Source: Siminovitchia sp047228825
GTDB lineage: Bacteria; Bacillota; Bacilli; Bacillales; Bacillaceae_C
Direction of reading: 5' to 3'
Assembly (NCBI RefSeq): GCF_047228825.1
Contig: NZ_JBFEGN010000010.1
Span: 1-64,000 of the forward strand
DNA: 64,000 bases
Each line of letters starts with the position of its first letter. Position 1 is the first letter of the stretch. The notes beneath the pieces were generated by a model that made no database searches, was not told the DNA's origin, and saw only the letters and a list, made by a program, of their open reading frames with translations. The position numbers and the translations under genes were made by a program. Of the stretch, positions 18,206 to 26,857 are shown in pieces.

Positions 18206-18500
18206 ACGAAAATAGAATCATCTTTTCCGTATGAAAATGAGGCCGATGGATAAATTATACAAAATGATGTTTATTCATTATCCTTTGGTGGTAAAAAGGA
18301 ATGCGGGCTTATGTAACAGTTTGATGAAAAGGAGAGATACAGAACGAAAAATTGCCAAAATCACCTATTATTTATGCCGATATTAGTGTATAATACATAA
18401 TAGAGAGTGTTTATTAAGATTTATTTTAAAGTGGGTCTTTTGATGGACCTTGCATATAAAATTGTGTATTTCAATTAATGAATGGGAGTGTGGATGAACA
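18206..18500 (+). promoter_or_regulatory. spx upstream region with possible SigD-like and SigA promoter elements
   Basis: No gene is seen in these 295 bases. A perfect SigD -10 GCCGATAT lies at 18376-18383 with AAAA at -35 (18357-18360) and a 15-base spacer. TATAAT is at 18389-18394 without a good -35. In B. subtilis spx is transcribed from several promoters, but a SigD one is not known, so the match may be chance. yjbC, which precedes spx in B. subtilis, is missing. Confidence 0.35.
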
Positions 18501-18896
18501 ATGGTCACATTATACACCTCACCAAGTTGTACATCATGCCGGAAAGCGAGAACGTGGTTAGAAGAACAAAACATTCCGTATGTTGAACGAAATATTTTTT
18601 CCGAACCTTTAAGCCTTGAAGAGATCAAGGAAATCTTGCGAATGACTGAAGACGGAACAGATGAAATTATCTCAACCCGCTCCAAAGTTTTCCAAAAGCT
18701 CAATATAGATTTGGATTCCCTGCCGTTGCAGCAGCTTTATGACATTATTCAGAAAAACCCGGGACTGCTGCGGCGTCCGATCATTCTTGATGAGAAAAGG
18801 CTCCAGGTGGGCTACAATGAAGATGAAATCAGACGTTTCCTACCCCGCAAGGTAAGAACGTATCAGCTTCGCGAAGCTCAAAAAATGGTGAATTAA
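18501..18896 (+). CDS. spx: Redox-responsive RNA polymerase regulator Spx
   Basis: Spx binds the RNA polymerase alpha C-terminal domain and activates thiol-stress genes. It is normally degraded by ClpXP with the adaptor SpxH (YjbH), which is encoded 5 kb downstream. The 131-residue ArsC-like protein has the redox switch Cys10-Thr-Ser-Cys13, and the RPIILDEKRLQVGYNEDEIRRFLPR block is near-universal. The start ATG 18501 has only a weak GGGAGTG in front. Confidence 0.97.
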   Translation: MVTLYTSPSCTSCRKARTWLEEQNIPYVERNIFSEPLSLEEIKEILRMTEDGTDEIISTRSKVFQKLNIDLDSLPLQQLYDIIQKNPGLLRRPIILDEKRLQVGYNEDEIRRFLPRKVRTYQLREAQKMVN

Positions 18897-18928
18897 CACC
18901 GGAACAAGCAGTCTTGATTTATAAGCCT

Positions 18929-18980
18929 TACAAAAAACCCGACCTTCATGCTATTCCCAAAAGTATGGAGGTTTTTTTGT
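18929..18980 (+). terminator. Terminator of spx
   Basis: AAAAAACC with CCTTCAT on the left pairs imperfectly with ATGGAGGTTTTTTT on the right. Confidence 0.7.
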
Positions 18981-19066
18981 AAACGAAAGGGAAAAGAAAC
19001 AAATAACGTCACACGGGCTGCGGTCTGTATTTGTCCGTTTTGAGATGAATATTTTGAAAAATGCAC

Positions 19067-19095
19067 TTGATTTATCCTCACATATTCGTTAAGAT
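19067..19095 (+). promoter_or_regulatory. SigA promoter of mecA with long leader
   Basis: TTGATT (19067-19072) and TAAGAT (19090-19095) are separated by exactly 17 bases. Transcription would start near 19102 and leave a leader of roughly 195 bases before mecA. The leader contains pairable blocks (for example CCAAGGT near 19231 with ACCTTG near 19262), so a structured leader is possible. No gene lies between 18897 and 19298. Confidence 0.6.
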
Positions 19096-19298
19096 AGGCG
19101 CAACATCTATTGAGTTGCAATGGGCATATGATGATTTATGAAATGGAAACATATTTTGTTTCCCTTTTCCATTTATTTATCATAAAATAAGAAGTACAAG
19201 GGGAAGACTATTACTTATTATATGTAAGTCCCAAGGTTGGTCTCCGGGAGTAAGATCCCTTCACCTTGCTACCCTATTATAGAAGGGGGAGTTGCATG

Positions 19299-19958
19299 AT
19301 GGAAATCGAACGCATTAACGAAAATACGGTAAAATTTTATATTTCGTATGTCGATATAGAAGAAAGAGGCTTTGATCGCGAAGAAATATGGTATAATCGC
19401 GAAAAAAGCGAAGAGTTATTTTGGGAAATGATGGATGAAATTCATCATGAAGAGGAGTTTGTCCCCGAGGGCCCGCTTTGGATTCAGGTGCAGGCTTTGG
19501 ACAAGGGTTTGGAAGTCCTTGTTACAAAAGCCCAGCTCTCCAAAGACGGCCAGAGGTTTGAATTGCCGATTCCGGATGACAAACTTAAGGACTTGCCAAT
19601 TGATGAAAGAATCGAGGAGTTCCTCGACCATCATCTTCATTTAAACCATTATGACCGTTCAGAGGATGATCTGCTTGAATTTGTCCTCGTCTTTCATGAT
19701 TTTGATGATATCCTTGATCTGGCCAAAAGGCAAGTAATGGGTGAATTGGATACAAAGCTCTTTTCATATGAAGGCAAATATTTTCTTTATGTCAAATTTC
19801 CGGATGAAGACTTTGATGAAGAAGAAATTGAAGATATGCTAAGTGTTCTTCTGGAATATGGCTACGAATCATCCTTTACGATCCATCGTTTGCAAGAATA
19901 CGGAAAACAAATCATCAGCCAAGACGTATTTGCCACATTGAATAAGCATTTTTCTTAA
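19299..19958 (+). CDS. mecA: Adaptor protein MecA
   Basis: MecA delivers substrates such as ComK to ClpCP and promotes ClpC assembly. The 219-residue protein has the N-terminal substrate-binding domain (MEIERINENTVKFYISYVD), an acidic linker near residues 90-115 and the C-terminal ClpC-binding domain. ATG 19299 fits the family start; the ATG directly before it (19296) is closer to the AGAAGGGGGAG ribosome site. A terminator follows at once. Confidence 0.97.
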   Translation: MEIERINENTVKFYISYVDIEERGFDREEIWYNREKSEELFWEMMDEIHHEEEFVPEGPLWIQVQALDKGLEVLVTKAQLSKDGQRFELPIPDDKLKDLPIDERIEEFLDHHLHLNHYDRSEDDLLEFVLVFHDFDDILDLAKRQVMGELDTKLFSYEGKYFLYVKFPDEDFDEEEIEDMLSVLLEYGYESSFTIHRLQEYGKQIISQDVFATLNKHFS

Positions 19959-19960
19959 AC

Positions 19961-19990
19961 GCCGGTTTCTTGCAGAAATCGGTTTTTTTT
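19961..19990 (+). terminator. Terminator of mecA
   Basis: CCGGTTTCT pairs with AGAAATCGG around TGC, followed by eight T. It overlaps the upstream region of coiA, which starts 20 bases later. Confidence 0.8.
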
Positions 19991-20009
19991 ATGAAAGGAT
20001 GTGTTAAAT

Positions 20010-21242
20010 TTGTTAACAGCAGTCAATGAAAAAGGAACGATGTTCAGCCTTGCCGAGAAAGAACACCAAGCTTTGCCTAAGCTGCGCAATAAGCGCTTCT
20101 ATTGCCCCGTTTGCAAAGAGCCCCTCGTCCTCAAGGCAGGCGCCGTCCGCATTCCCCATTTTGCCCACCGCATCAAATCCCGGTGCTTTACAACAGAACC
20201 TGAAACTAATCAACATTTACAAGGCAAGAAAGATCTCTTTCGTTTTTGTTCTGACAATGGCTATAAGCCCTTCCTGGAGCAGTACCTTCCCGAAATTCAA
20301 CAGCGTCCCGACGTGTTGGCCATAAAGAACGGGAGACGCTTTGCGCTTGAATACCAATGCACCCCCATCTCGGTCCGTGACATACAACAGAGGTCCAATC
20401 GTTATTTTAAAATCGGAATCACTCCCGTATGGATAGCGGGCGGCTATCCATTCACCAAAAAACTAAATAACTCTGTATACGCGCTTTCCGATTACTATTG
20501 GTCCTTGACAAAAAGAACAGATGCCGGTATTACCTTAACCAGCTATGAACCAGCCAACCATACCTTGTATGTTTTATCAAATATTGTTCCCTTAACCTCC
20601 AAAAAAGCATTTGCCCGCCTGGATCGCATTCCCCTGACCAACTGCAGCGTTCCCCTTTATCTTCAAAACAAAGTTGATTCTTTTCCGTATTTTCTCTGGT
20701 TTAAAGAAAGGAAGAGGTGGATTGAGCAAAAAGTCCGATACGGTCATATCGGACATGACCGTTTCCTTAAAAATGTATATGAATCGGGGAATAATCCTTT
20801 TTTATTGCCTGCGGTATCCGGACTGCCGGTTTCGTATTCGGAAAGCTTTGCTTCGCATCCGATTGAGTGGCAATTTTATATATGGATCGATTGTTTACAA
20901 AAATTGCATGACGGGAAAAAGATTTCTTTAAAATATATCTTGTACAAGCTTCAACAAAGAATCGATTGCGGTGATCTCCTATTAAGAAATTTGCCGCTTC
21001 ACGATCAGCGCAATTGGAAAAGGGCCGTTTCTTATTACCTGCACCTGCTTGCTGATTTGTTTTATTTGCGAAGCGCGGGGGAAGACTTATTTGTAAAGCA
21101 AAAAATGATCAGCAAATTAAGCCATATGGATGATCGGACTGAGGAAAAAAATATCTGCGACTTACTTGTAAAAAATTCCTCAACCATTCATCCGGATCGG
21201 AAAAACAATAAATGTTTCCTGTTTGGAGGGCAGGAAAAATGA
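20010..21242 (+). CDS. coiA: Competence protein CoiA
   Basis: CoiA is a ComK-induced protein needed for efficient transformation in B. subtilis, with a restriction-endonuclease-like fold. The 410-residue protein has an N-terminal zinc-finger-like CPVCKEPL motif with HFAH, followed by the nuclease-like core in which LEYQCTPIS (near residue 110) matches the E-x-Q of the PD-(D/E)xK fold. TTG 20010 is preferred: AAAGGA ends 10 bases upstream, and the next residues (MLTAVNEKG) fit the family. GTG 20001 abuts the ribosome site. Downstream of mecA as in B. subtilis. Confidence 0.92.
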   Translation: MLTAVNEKGTMFSLAEKEHQALPKLRNKRFYCPVCKEPLVLKAGAVRIPHFAHRIKSRCFTTEPETNQHLQGKKDLFRFCSDNGYKPFLEQYLPEIQQRPDVLAIKNGRRFALEYQCTPISVRDIQQRSNRYFKIGITPVWIAGGYPFTKKLNNSVYALSDYYWSLTKRTDAGITLTSYEPANHTLYVLSNIVPLTSKKAFARLDRIPLTNCSVPLYLQNKVDSFPYFLWFKERKRWIEQKVRYGHIGHDRFLKNVYESGNNPFLLPAVSGLPVSYSESFASHPIEWQFYIWIDCLQKLHDGKKISLKYILYKLQQRIDCGDLLLRNLPLHDQRNWKRAVSYYLHLLADLFYLRSAGEDLFVKQKMISKLSHMDDRTEEKNICDLLVKNSSTIHPDRKNNKCFLFGGQEK

Positions 21243-21309
21243 ATCTTATCATAGAATTATGATAACAAAGCTAAAATTTCCATATTACAACTTGAATGGA
21301 GGATGACTT

Positions 21310-23130
21310 ATGACAGAAGGGTCTAACGTAAAAACGCTTCCGAGCCGATCGGAAGTTTCCGAAGAAATGAGGTGGCGATTGGAGGATATATTTGCAACAG
21401 ATGAAGAGTGGGAGAATGAATATGCTGCCATTCAGCAAGCCATTAAAGAAGCCCGGCAATATAAAGGGAAAATGGGTGAATGTGCGGCCAATTTATACGA
21501 CGCGCTGCAATTTCAATCAGGATTGTCGGAACGGATGGGGAAACTTTATACATATGCTCATATGCGGCATGACGAGGATACAACCAATACGCAATACCAA
21601 GGGATGAATGCACGGGCCGAAAGCCTGTATTCGCAATTGGCGAGTGCATTTTCATATATCGTTCCGGAAATACTCAACATCGAAAAGGAAAGGCTTGATC
21701 AATTTTTAAAAGACAAACCGGAGTTGCGATTGTATGAACATGCCCTTGACCGTATTAATTTGAAGCGCGGACACGTGTTGGATGCCGAGCAGGAGGCACT
21801 CCTTGCCGAAGCTTCGGAGGTGATGGGGGCTTCCAGCACCACTTTCAGCATATTAAACAATGCGGATCTTGAATTCCCGGTCATCAAGGACGAAGAGGGA
21901 AATGACGTTCAGCTTTCTCATGGAAATTACCTTCGCTTTCTGGAAAGCCAGGATCGCACTGTAAGAAAAGAAGCATTCATAAACGTATATGACACATACG
22001 GAAAGTTTAGGAACACGTTCGCGAGTACATTGAGCGGGACAGTCAAACAGGATAATTTTTATGCCAAAGCCAGAAATTATCAATCGGCAAGACAGGCGGC
22101 ATTGGCGGCCAACAACATCCCCGAAAAAGTTTATGATCATCTTATTTCAACGATCCACAGCAATCTCCATCTGCTGCAGCGTTACGTAAGGCTTCGCAAA
22201 CAAATTTTGGGGCTGGAGCAGCTGCATATGTATGATTTATATGTACCGCTTGTACAAGAAGTGGACATGAAAGTGACATATGGGGAAGCGAAAGATATGA
22301 TCCTCTCGGGACTTGCCCCGCTTGGCGAAGAGTATATCGGAATATTAAAAGAAGGGTTTGAAAATCGTTGGGTCGATGTCATTGAAAACAAGGGAAAACG
22401 GAGCGGCGCTTATTCTTCAGGGGCGTATGGCACGAATCCGTATATCCTCATGAATTGGCAGGACAACGTCAATAATTTATTTACATTGGCTCATGAATTC
22501 GGGCACAGTGTACACAGCTACTACACAAGGAAATTCCAACCATATCCATATGGGAATTATTCCATATTTGTCGCAGAAGTAGCTTCTACTTGCAATGAGG
22601 CGCTTCTTGGGGATTATATGCAAAAAACGACCGATGACAAACAGGAGCGCCTATACTTGATTAACCATTATCTGGAAGGTTTCCGCGGAACCGTTTTCCG
22701 CCAGACGATGTTTGCGGAATTTGAACATTTCATCCATCAAAAGGCCCAAGAAGGGGTCGCCTTGACAGCGGACTTTCTTACAAAGGAATACTATGAGTTG
22801 AACAAAAAGTATTTTGGCGGGGAACACATTCACATTGATGATGAAATCGGGCTGGAATGGTCAAGAATTCCCCACTTTTACTATAATTATTATGTTTATC
22901 AATATGCCACAGGCTTCAGCGCCGCAACGGCCTTGAGCAAACAAATATTGGAGGAAGGGGAACCGGCAGTCAAACGCTATGTCAATTTTTTAAAAGCGGG
23001 CAATTCTGATTATCCGATTGAAGTGCTCAAGCGGGCCGGCGTCGACATGACTACAACAGAGCCGATTGAAGCTGCCTGTAAAGTGTTTGAAGAAAAACTC
23101 AATGAAATGGAACAGTTGTTAAATTCGTAA
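21310..23130 (+). CDS. pepF: Oligoendopeptidase F
   Basis: PepF is a cytoplasmic M3-family zinc metallopeptidase cleaving short peptides. The 606-residue protein begins with the family N-terminal domain and carries HEFGH in LAHEFGHSVHSYY (near residue 395) with the third ligand Glu in the FVAEVASTCNE block. GGAGG precedes ATG 21310. In B. subtilis the orthologue (YjbG) follows coiA. A perfect 13-bp hairpin lies just downstream. Confidence 0.97.
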   Translation: MTEGSNVKTLPSRSEVSEEMRWRLEDIFATDEEWENEYAAIQQAIKEARQYKGKMGECAANLYDALQFQSGLSERMGKLYTYAHMRHDEDTTNTQYQGMNARAESLYSQLASAFSYIVPEILNIEKERLDQFLKDKPELRLYEHALDRINLKRGHVLDAEQEALLAEASEVMGASSTTFSILNNADLEFPVIKDEEGNDVQLSHGNYLRFLESQDRTVRKEAFINVYDTYGKFRNTFASTLSGTVKQDNFYAKARNYQSARQAALAANNIPEKVYDHLISTIHSNLHLLQRYVRLRKQILGLEQLHMYDLYVPLVQEVDMKVTYGEAKDMILSGLAPLGEEYIGILKEGFENRWVDVIENKGKRSGAYSSGAYGTNPYILMNWQDNVNNLFTLAHEFGHSVHSYYTRKFQPYPYGNYSIFVAEVASTCNEALLGDYMQKTTDDKQERLYLINHYLEGFRGTVFRQTMFAEFEHFIHQKAQEGVALTADFLTKEYYELNKKYFGGEHIHIDDEIGLEWSRIPHFYYNYYVYQYATGFSAATALSKQILEEGEPAVKRYVNFLKAGNSDYPIEVLKRAGVDMTTTEPIEAACKVFEEKLNEMEQLLNS

Positions 23131-23139
23131 CCGACATTG

Positions 23140-23168
23140 GCAAAAGGCCGGCATTGCCGGCCCTTTGC
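23140..23168 (+). terminator. Hairpin after pepF without strong T-run
   Basis: GCAAAAGGCCGGC pairs with GCCGGCCCTTTGC around ATT (one mismatch). There is no proper T-tract after it, so it may be a weak or factor-dependent terminator. Confidence 0.5.
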
Positions 23169-23185
23169 AAGATTTTGACGGAAGT

Positions 23186-23362
23186 TTATTGAAAGCCTTT
23201 AAATCTGTTGCGGTTATTCAAATAAGAAAAGAATATGAAAATGGAAAGGAACAAAATAGGAGAAGAAATATAGATCGGGATTAATTGCATAAGAGCAAGC
23301 GTGTGTACTGAAAAACCAAACAAAAAGAAAAGAATCATCGCGCATATCATAGCTTTTCGCAT
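23186..23362 (-). CDS. Small two-helix membrane protein (58 aa)
   Basis: A 58-residue ORF on the minus strand starts at ATG 23362 with AAAGGAGAG about 11 bases upstream. It is almost entirely hydrophobic, with helices at roughly 5-24 and 31-47, a short Met/Leu/Gln/Pro-containing turn, and a basic C-terminus (NNRNRFKGFQ). The strong ribosome site and clean membrane topology support a real gene. It lies between convergent pepF and upstream-directed spxH. I recognise no family. Confidence 0.6.
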   Translation of the reverse strand: MRKAMICAMILFFLFGFSVHTLALMQLIPIYISSPILFLSIFIFFSYLNNRNRFKGFQ

Positions 23363-23470
23363 CTTTTGAAAACTCTCCTTTCAGTTGCATTCGGGCATCT
23401 TTATCAATGTGTATTCATTGCCAATCCGTTTTATAACGCAAAAAAGAAAGGCCAAGCAGGCCTTTCTCCA

Positions 23471-24301
23471 TTAATTATATGCAATATATTTCCAATAAGA
23501 GCCGTTCTTTGTATGAATCCTTTCCACTCTGCGCTGCAATTGCAGCTTTTTCATCTTTCTTTCGATCTTCTGAACAGGCATATCGTAAATCACGGCCAAA
23601 TCCCGGGTGGATACCATCGGATTTGCGGATAAATAAAGCTCCAGCGGCGGAAGCTCTGTCGGCTGGACGTACCCTCCAAGCATTTCCGTTAATATATGAA
23701 CATAAATGTCATATGAATACAAGCCGCTTATTTTAAGGCCTTCATCTTCGATTCTCTCGTTGAAAAAGACGACAGCAGGCATTTCTCCCACATTCATTTC
23801 GGATGCAATGATTAAATCGCACTGGAACGCCCTGGCTGCGCTCGATGAATAGAGATCATGAAGAAACTCTTTCTGGTCCAACCCGACATGACTCGCACAT
23901 TGTTCCAGAACGTAAATATCGGTAATATCTGCCTGTTCCATAAAATGCAGTTCCTGAAGCCGGCGCAGATAACGTATTCCAGCCCTTTTTCCCTGCAATT
24001 CGGCAGCTTTGATGCTGATGGCGGCCAAATGGGGCATGTGCACCGTTTTTTCGGGAGAAGCCGCAGGATCTGCCTTTCTACCGGCTTTTGGGGTGCCTGA
24101 TTTACCCGAGTTTAAAACCGTTAAATCACCGGCCAAAACATGTTTTAATGTAAAATAATCTCCGTATTGGATTTGAAGTTTTTTTACAATGGGCGAAAGC
24201 GTCCAGCAATCCATACAAAACGGATCAACAAATACATACATTTCCACTGGCTTGTTTTGTATATATTTTGATTTAAGCTCCTTTGGGGATTTCCATTCCA
24301 T
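23471..24301 (-). CDS. spxH: ClpXP adaptor SpxH (YjbH)
   Basis: YjbH/SpxH is a DsbA-like protein that binds Spx and targets it to ClpXP; oxidative stress makes it aggregate and stabilises Spx. The 276-residue product has the CxxC motif as Cys-Met-Asp-Cys near residue 31 (FVDPFCMDCWTL) and a C-terminal winged-helix-like segment. ATG 24301 overlaps the stop of yjbI (TGATG), a sign of translational coupling. The neighbour yjbI encodes a truncated haemoglobin, as in B. subtilis. Confidence 0.95.
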   Translation of the reverse strand: MEWKSPKELKSKYIQNKPVEMYVFVDPFCMDCWTLSPIVKKLQIQYGDYFTLKHVLAGDLTVLNSGKSGTPKAGRKADPAASPEKTVHMPHLAAISIKAAELQGKRAGIRYLRRLQELHFMEQADITDIYVLEQCASHVGLDQKEFLHDLYSSSAARAFQCDLIIASEMNVGEMPAVVFFNERIEDEGLKISGLYSYDIYVHILTEMLGGYVQPTELPPLELYLSANPMVSTRDLAVIYDMPVQKIERKMKKLQLQRRVERIHTKNGSYWKYIAYN

Positions 24302-24702
24302 CACGGCTCTTCACCTTGCGCCTCATCAGGAGAATTCACCATATGGTTGGCCGTCAAAACAAGCCGGGAAAAAAAATACTCCCGAATGGGATTATGGAGT
24401 TTTACCTCATCCATTGCGGCCGACATGCAAGACAACCAGGCTTTTGCCCTTTTGGGAGTGATTTCATGGGGCAGGTGCCGGGCCCGCATCATGGGCTGTC
24501 CGTGCTCTTCTGTATATAATGGAGGTCCACCCAAAAATTGCGTTAAAAATTGCTTTTGCTTTCTGGCTGTTTCGGTTAAGTCTTCAGGAAAAATGGGGAT
24601 GAGATCAGGATGGTTTGCCACCCTGCGGTAAAAGGCGTCCACAAGGGAAGAAAGCTTTTTTTCCCCAATTGCGTCATACGGTGTCATGCGCTTTTCAACC
24701 AT
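24301..24702 (-). CDS. yjbI: Truncated haemoglobin (group II)
   Basis: The 133-residue protein is a bacterial trHb of the YjbI type. The proximal haem ligand is the His in ARHLPHEIT, and the B-helix has FYRRV where the distal Tyr sits. ATG 24702 follows AAAAGGAG; a longer frame to 24744 has no ribosome site. It is translated together with spxH; the conserved pairing suggests a role in O2 or peroxide chemistry linked to Spx control. Confidence 0.92.
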   Translation of the reverse strand: MVEKRMTPYDAIGEKKLSSLVDAFYRRVANHPDLIPIFPEDLTETARKQKQFLTQFLGGPPLYTEEHGQPMMRARHLPHEITPKRAKAWLSCMSAAMDEVKLHNPIREYFFSRLVLTANHMVNSPDEAQGEEP

Positions 24703-24800
24703 ATGAATCGCTCCTTTTTCTAAAATGTATGTACATTGTAACAACGTGTAAAAAATAACTCAAATAAATCGCCTTTTTGGGGAAAAAGGAGGATTGACAT

Positions 24801-24838
24801 GGTTAAAACCCCTGTCCAAACAGACAGGGGTTTTAACC
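24801..24838. terminator. Symmetrical terminator after yjbJ
   Basis: GGTTAAAACCCCTGTC and its exact complement enclose a 6-base loop. The yjbJ stop codon lies in the right arm. Confidence 0.8.
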
Positions 24839-25465
24839 GTAAAATGATTCGGTCACTTTTCTTACATAGTTTTGCGTTTCCTTAAAGGGCGGGATGCCCC
24901 CGTATTTATCGACATTGCCGGGTCCCGCGTTGTATGCCGCCAGCGCCAGCTGAATATTCCCGTTATATTTGTCAAGCATGCTCCGCAGGTACTTGCTGCC
25001 GCCCATAATATTTTCAAAAGGATCAAACAGATTACTAATACCGAGGCCGCGGGCGGTTGCGGGCATGAGCTGCATCAATCCGGAAGCGCCCGCTTTGCTT
25101 ACTGCGTTCGGATTAAAATTGGATTCATGGCGAATAATCGATTTAATCAGCTTTGGCGGAAGGTGATATTTGTTTGCAGCTTCTTCAATAATTTTCTCCA
25201 AACCGTTTATATTTTTAATGTCAATCGATTGGGGCAGTTTAGGATCTTTCGTTTGCATCTGATGTAAACTTATTGTATGGATGAGACCGAGGGTATTCAA
25301 TTTTTCGGGCGCGCCCATATCCCCCGTAACGGTGTTGACAGCCTCTTCAAGCAAGCTTTTGAACGCAGAAGATGTGTCTGAAAGCGTGTCATTGGCCGAT
25401 TGCATTGTAAATCCTGCAAGTGACTGCAGTTCCATTAACATTTTGATTTCACCAAGCCTGTTCAA
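24833..25465 (-). CDS. yjbJ: Lytic transglycosylase (SLT domain)
   Basis: The 210-residue protein has a C-terminal SLT goose-lysozyme-type domain: catalytic Glu in SIIRHESNFNPNAVS (near residue 112), then GLMQLMPATA, and the NIQLALAAYNAGPGNV block near the end. No clear signal peptide is seen in the first 40 residues, as in other YjbJ-type proteins. TTG 25465 has GGAGTG 8 bases upstream. It follows yjbK after 6 bases. Role: peptidoglycan cleavage. Confidence 0.9.
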   Translation of the reverse strand: MNRLGEIKMLMELQSLAGFTMQSANDTLSDTSSAFKSLLEEAVNTVTGDMGAPEKLNTLGLIHTISLHQMQTKDPKLPQSIDIKNINGLEKIIEEAANKYHLPPKLIKSIIRHESNFNPNAVSKAGASGLMQLMPATARGLGISNLFDPFENIMGGSKYLRSMLDKYNGNIQLALAAYNAGPGNVDKYGGIPPFKETQNYVRKVTESFYG

Positions 25466-25471
25466 GCATAT

Positions 25472-26062
25472 TCACTCCAAACGTGTATATTTCGCATCAA
25501 AGAGCCTCTTTATTTTGCTATCGGCTTTTTTTGCCGGAATGTTAAGTTCGTTTAATAATTGGAAAAAAAATTGTTTGCCCTCGTTTAACCTGCCTTCCGG
25601 AATTTCATATTCCACTTCGAAATCTTCTCTTCCCAAATACAGGCTGTGGTCAAACATGAGGCATCCCGGCCCAAATTGCCTTTCCGCCCGCCTTGTTTCA
25701 AGCGACCCGAAACAGATAAGCCGGTGCGGATCAATATTCATTGCGGCCAATTCTTCCTTTATTTCACCTTCAGGAAAAATATGCTTATGGAAGCATGCAT
25801 TGGCTTCATCGGCGGAAATCCTTTGATTGATTTCAAGCAAGCCCGGCCGTTTTATTTTCTTTAGCGTCAGTTCGTAAAGATGATCCCTGTTTCTGATTCT
25901 CAGAGCTGCATCGCTTTGTTTCAGCATAAATGTATCCGTATCAAAGTAATGGTTCACCTGGTTGGCAAAGTCATCTTCTGTCATGTGAAAAACGCTTAAA
26001 AGCAATTCAAAATCTTCCTTTGTGACCATGTTTTTAAACTCAATTTCAATATTTCTCCCCAC
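25472..26062 (-). CDS. yjbK: CYTH domain protein
   Basis: The 196-residue CYTH protein (triphosphate tunnel metalloenzyme) shows the signature ExExK as EIEFKN at the N-terminus, plus Arg/Lys/Glu-rich strands (ALRIRNRD, ELTLKK, EVEYEIPEG). CYTH enzymes hydrolyse inorganic triphosphate or act on thiamine triphosphate. GTG 26062 is chosen because the family starts right before the ExExK strand and AAAGGGCGATG lies upstream. Its neighbour on the other side is divergent yjbM, as in B. subtilis, but yjbL is missing. Confidence 0.92.
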   Translation of the reverse strand: MGRNIEIEFKNMVTKEDFELLLSVFHMTEDDFANQVNHYFDTDTFMLKQSDAALRIRNRDHLYELTLKKIKRPGLLEINQRISADEANACFHKHIFPEGEIKEELAAMNIDPHRLICFGSLETRRAERQFGPGCLMFDHSLYLGREDFEVEYEIPEGRLNEGKQFFFQLLNELNIPAKKADSKIKRLFDAKYTRLE

Positions 26063-26194
26063 CGTTTCATCGCCCTTTCCATGTCTACGTACCATTATGG
26101 CGCTTTTGCCCGAATTGTTCAATGCCAAGTGGGCCGGCTTTGTGCTAAAATGGGGTCATGCAAAGGAATAGCGTCGTTTCAGAGGTGATTTACA

Positions 26195-26836
26195 TTGAAT
26201 CAGTGGGATCAGTTTTTAGCCCCATATAAACAAGCCGTCGATGAATTAAAGGTTAAGTTAAAAGGGATGAGGCAGCAATTTGCCGGGGAACATATCCATT
26301 CTCCCATTGAGTTTGTTACAGGAAGGGTGAAACCCGTTGCAAGCATTCTCGTGAAAGCGAATCTGAAAGACATCCCTTTGGAGAAGATAGAAACAGAAAT
26401 GCAGGATATTGCGGGAATACGCATCATGTGCCAATTTGTCGATGACATTAAGACGGTCGTAAAGTTGCTCAGGCAGAGAAACGACTTTCGGATCGTAGAG
26501 GAAAGAAATTATATTTCCAATAAAAAACCGAGCGGATACCGTTCCTATCATGTTGTGATTGAATATCCCGTCGAAACAATACATGGTGAGAAAAAAATCC
26601 TGGCGGAGATTCAAATCAGAACATTGGCCATGAATTTTTGGGCGACGATCGAACATTCGCTCAATTATAAATATCAGGGGCAAATTCCCGAAGATATTAA
26701 ATTAAGGCTTCAAAAAGCAGCTGAAGCGGCATTTCGCCTTGATGAACAGATGTCACAAATCAAAGAAGAAATTCAGGAAGCGCAAGTTTATTTTACGAAA
26801 AACAAAGAGGTTTTTGAGCAGTCTGACAGCAAATAA
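26195..26836 (+). CDS. yjbM: Small alarmone synthetase (GTP pyrophosphokinase)
   Basis: YjbM (SasB/RelQ) makes (p)ppGpp-type alarmones from ATP and GTP/GDP without a hydrolase domain. The 213-residue protein has the RelA/SpoT synthetase core: GRVKPVASILVK, the DIAGIRIMCQFVDD motif, the G-loop PSGYRSYHVV and the QIRTLAMNFWATIEHSLNYK block. TTG 26195 follows AGAGGTGAT. It is cotranscribed with nadK and yjbO as in B. subtilis. Confidence 0.95.
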   Translation: MNQWDQFLAPYKQAVDELKVKLKGMRQQFAGEHIHSPIEFVTGRVKPVASILVKANLKDIPLEKIETEMQDIAGIRIMCQFVDDIKTVVKLLRQRNDFRIVEERNYISNKKPSGYRSYHVVIEYPVETIHGEKKILAEIQIRTLAMNFWATIEHSLNYKYQGQIPEDIKLRLQKAAEAAFRLDEQMSQIKEEIQEAQVYFTKNKEVFEQSDSK

Positions 26837-26857
26837 CTCGGAGAGGGTGAGACGCTT

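Noticed and set aside
18893..19120. 75-codon minus-strand ORF between spx and mecA
   Set aside because: No ribosome site, overlaps the spx terminator and the mecA promoter.
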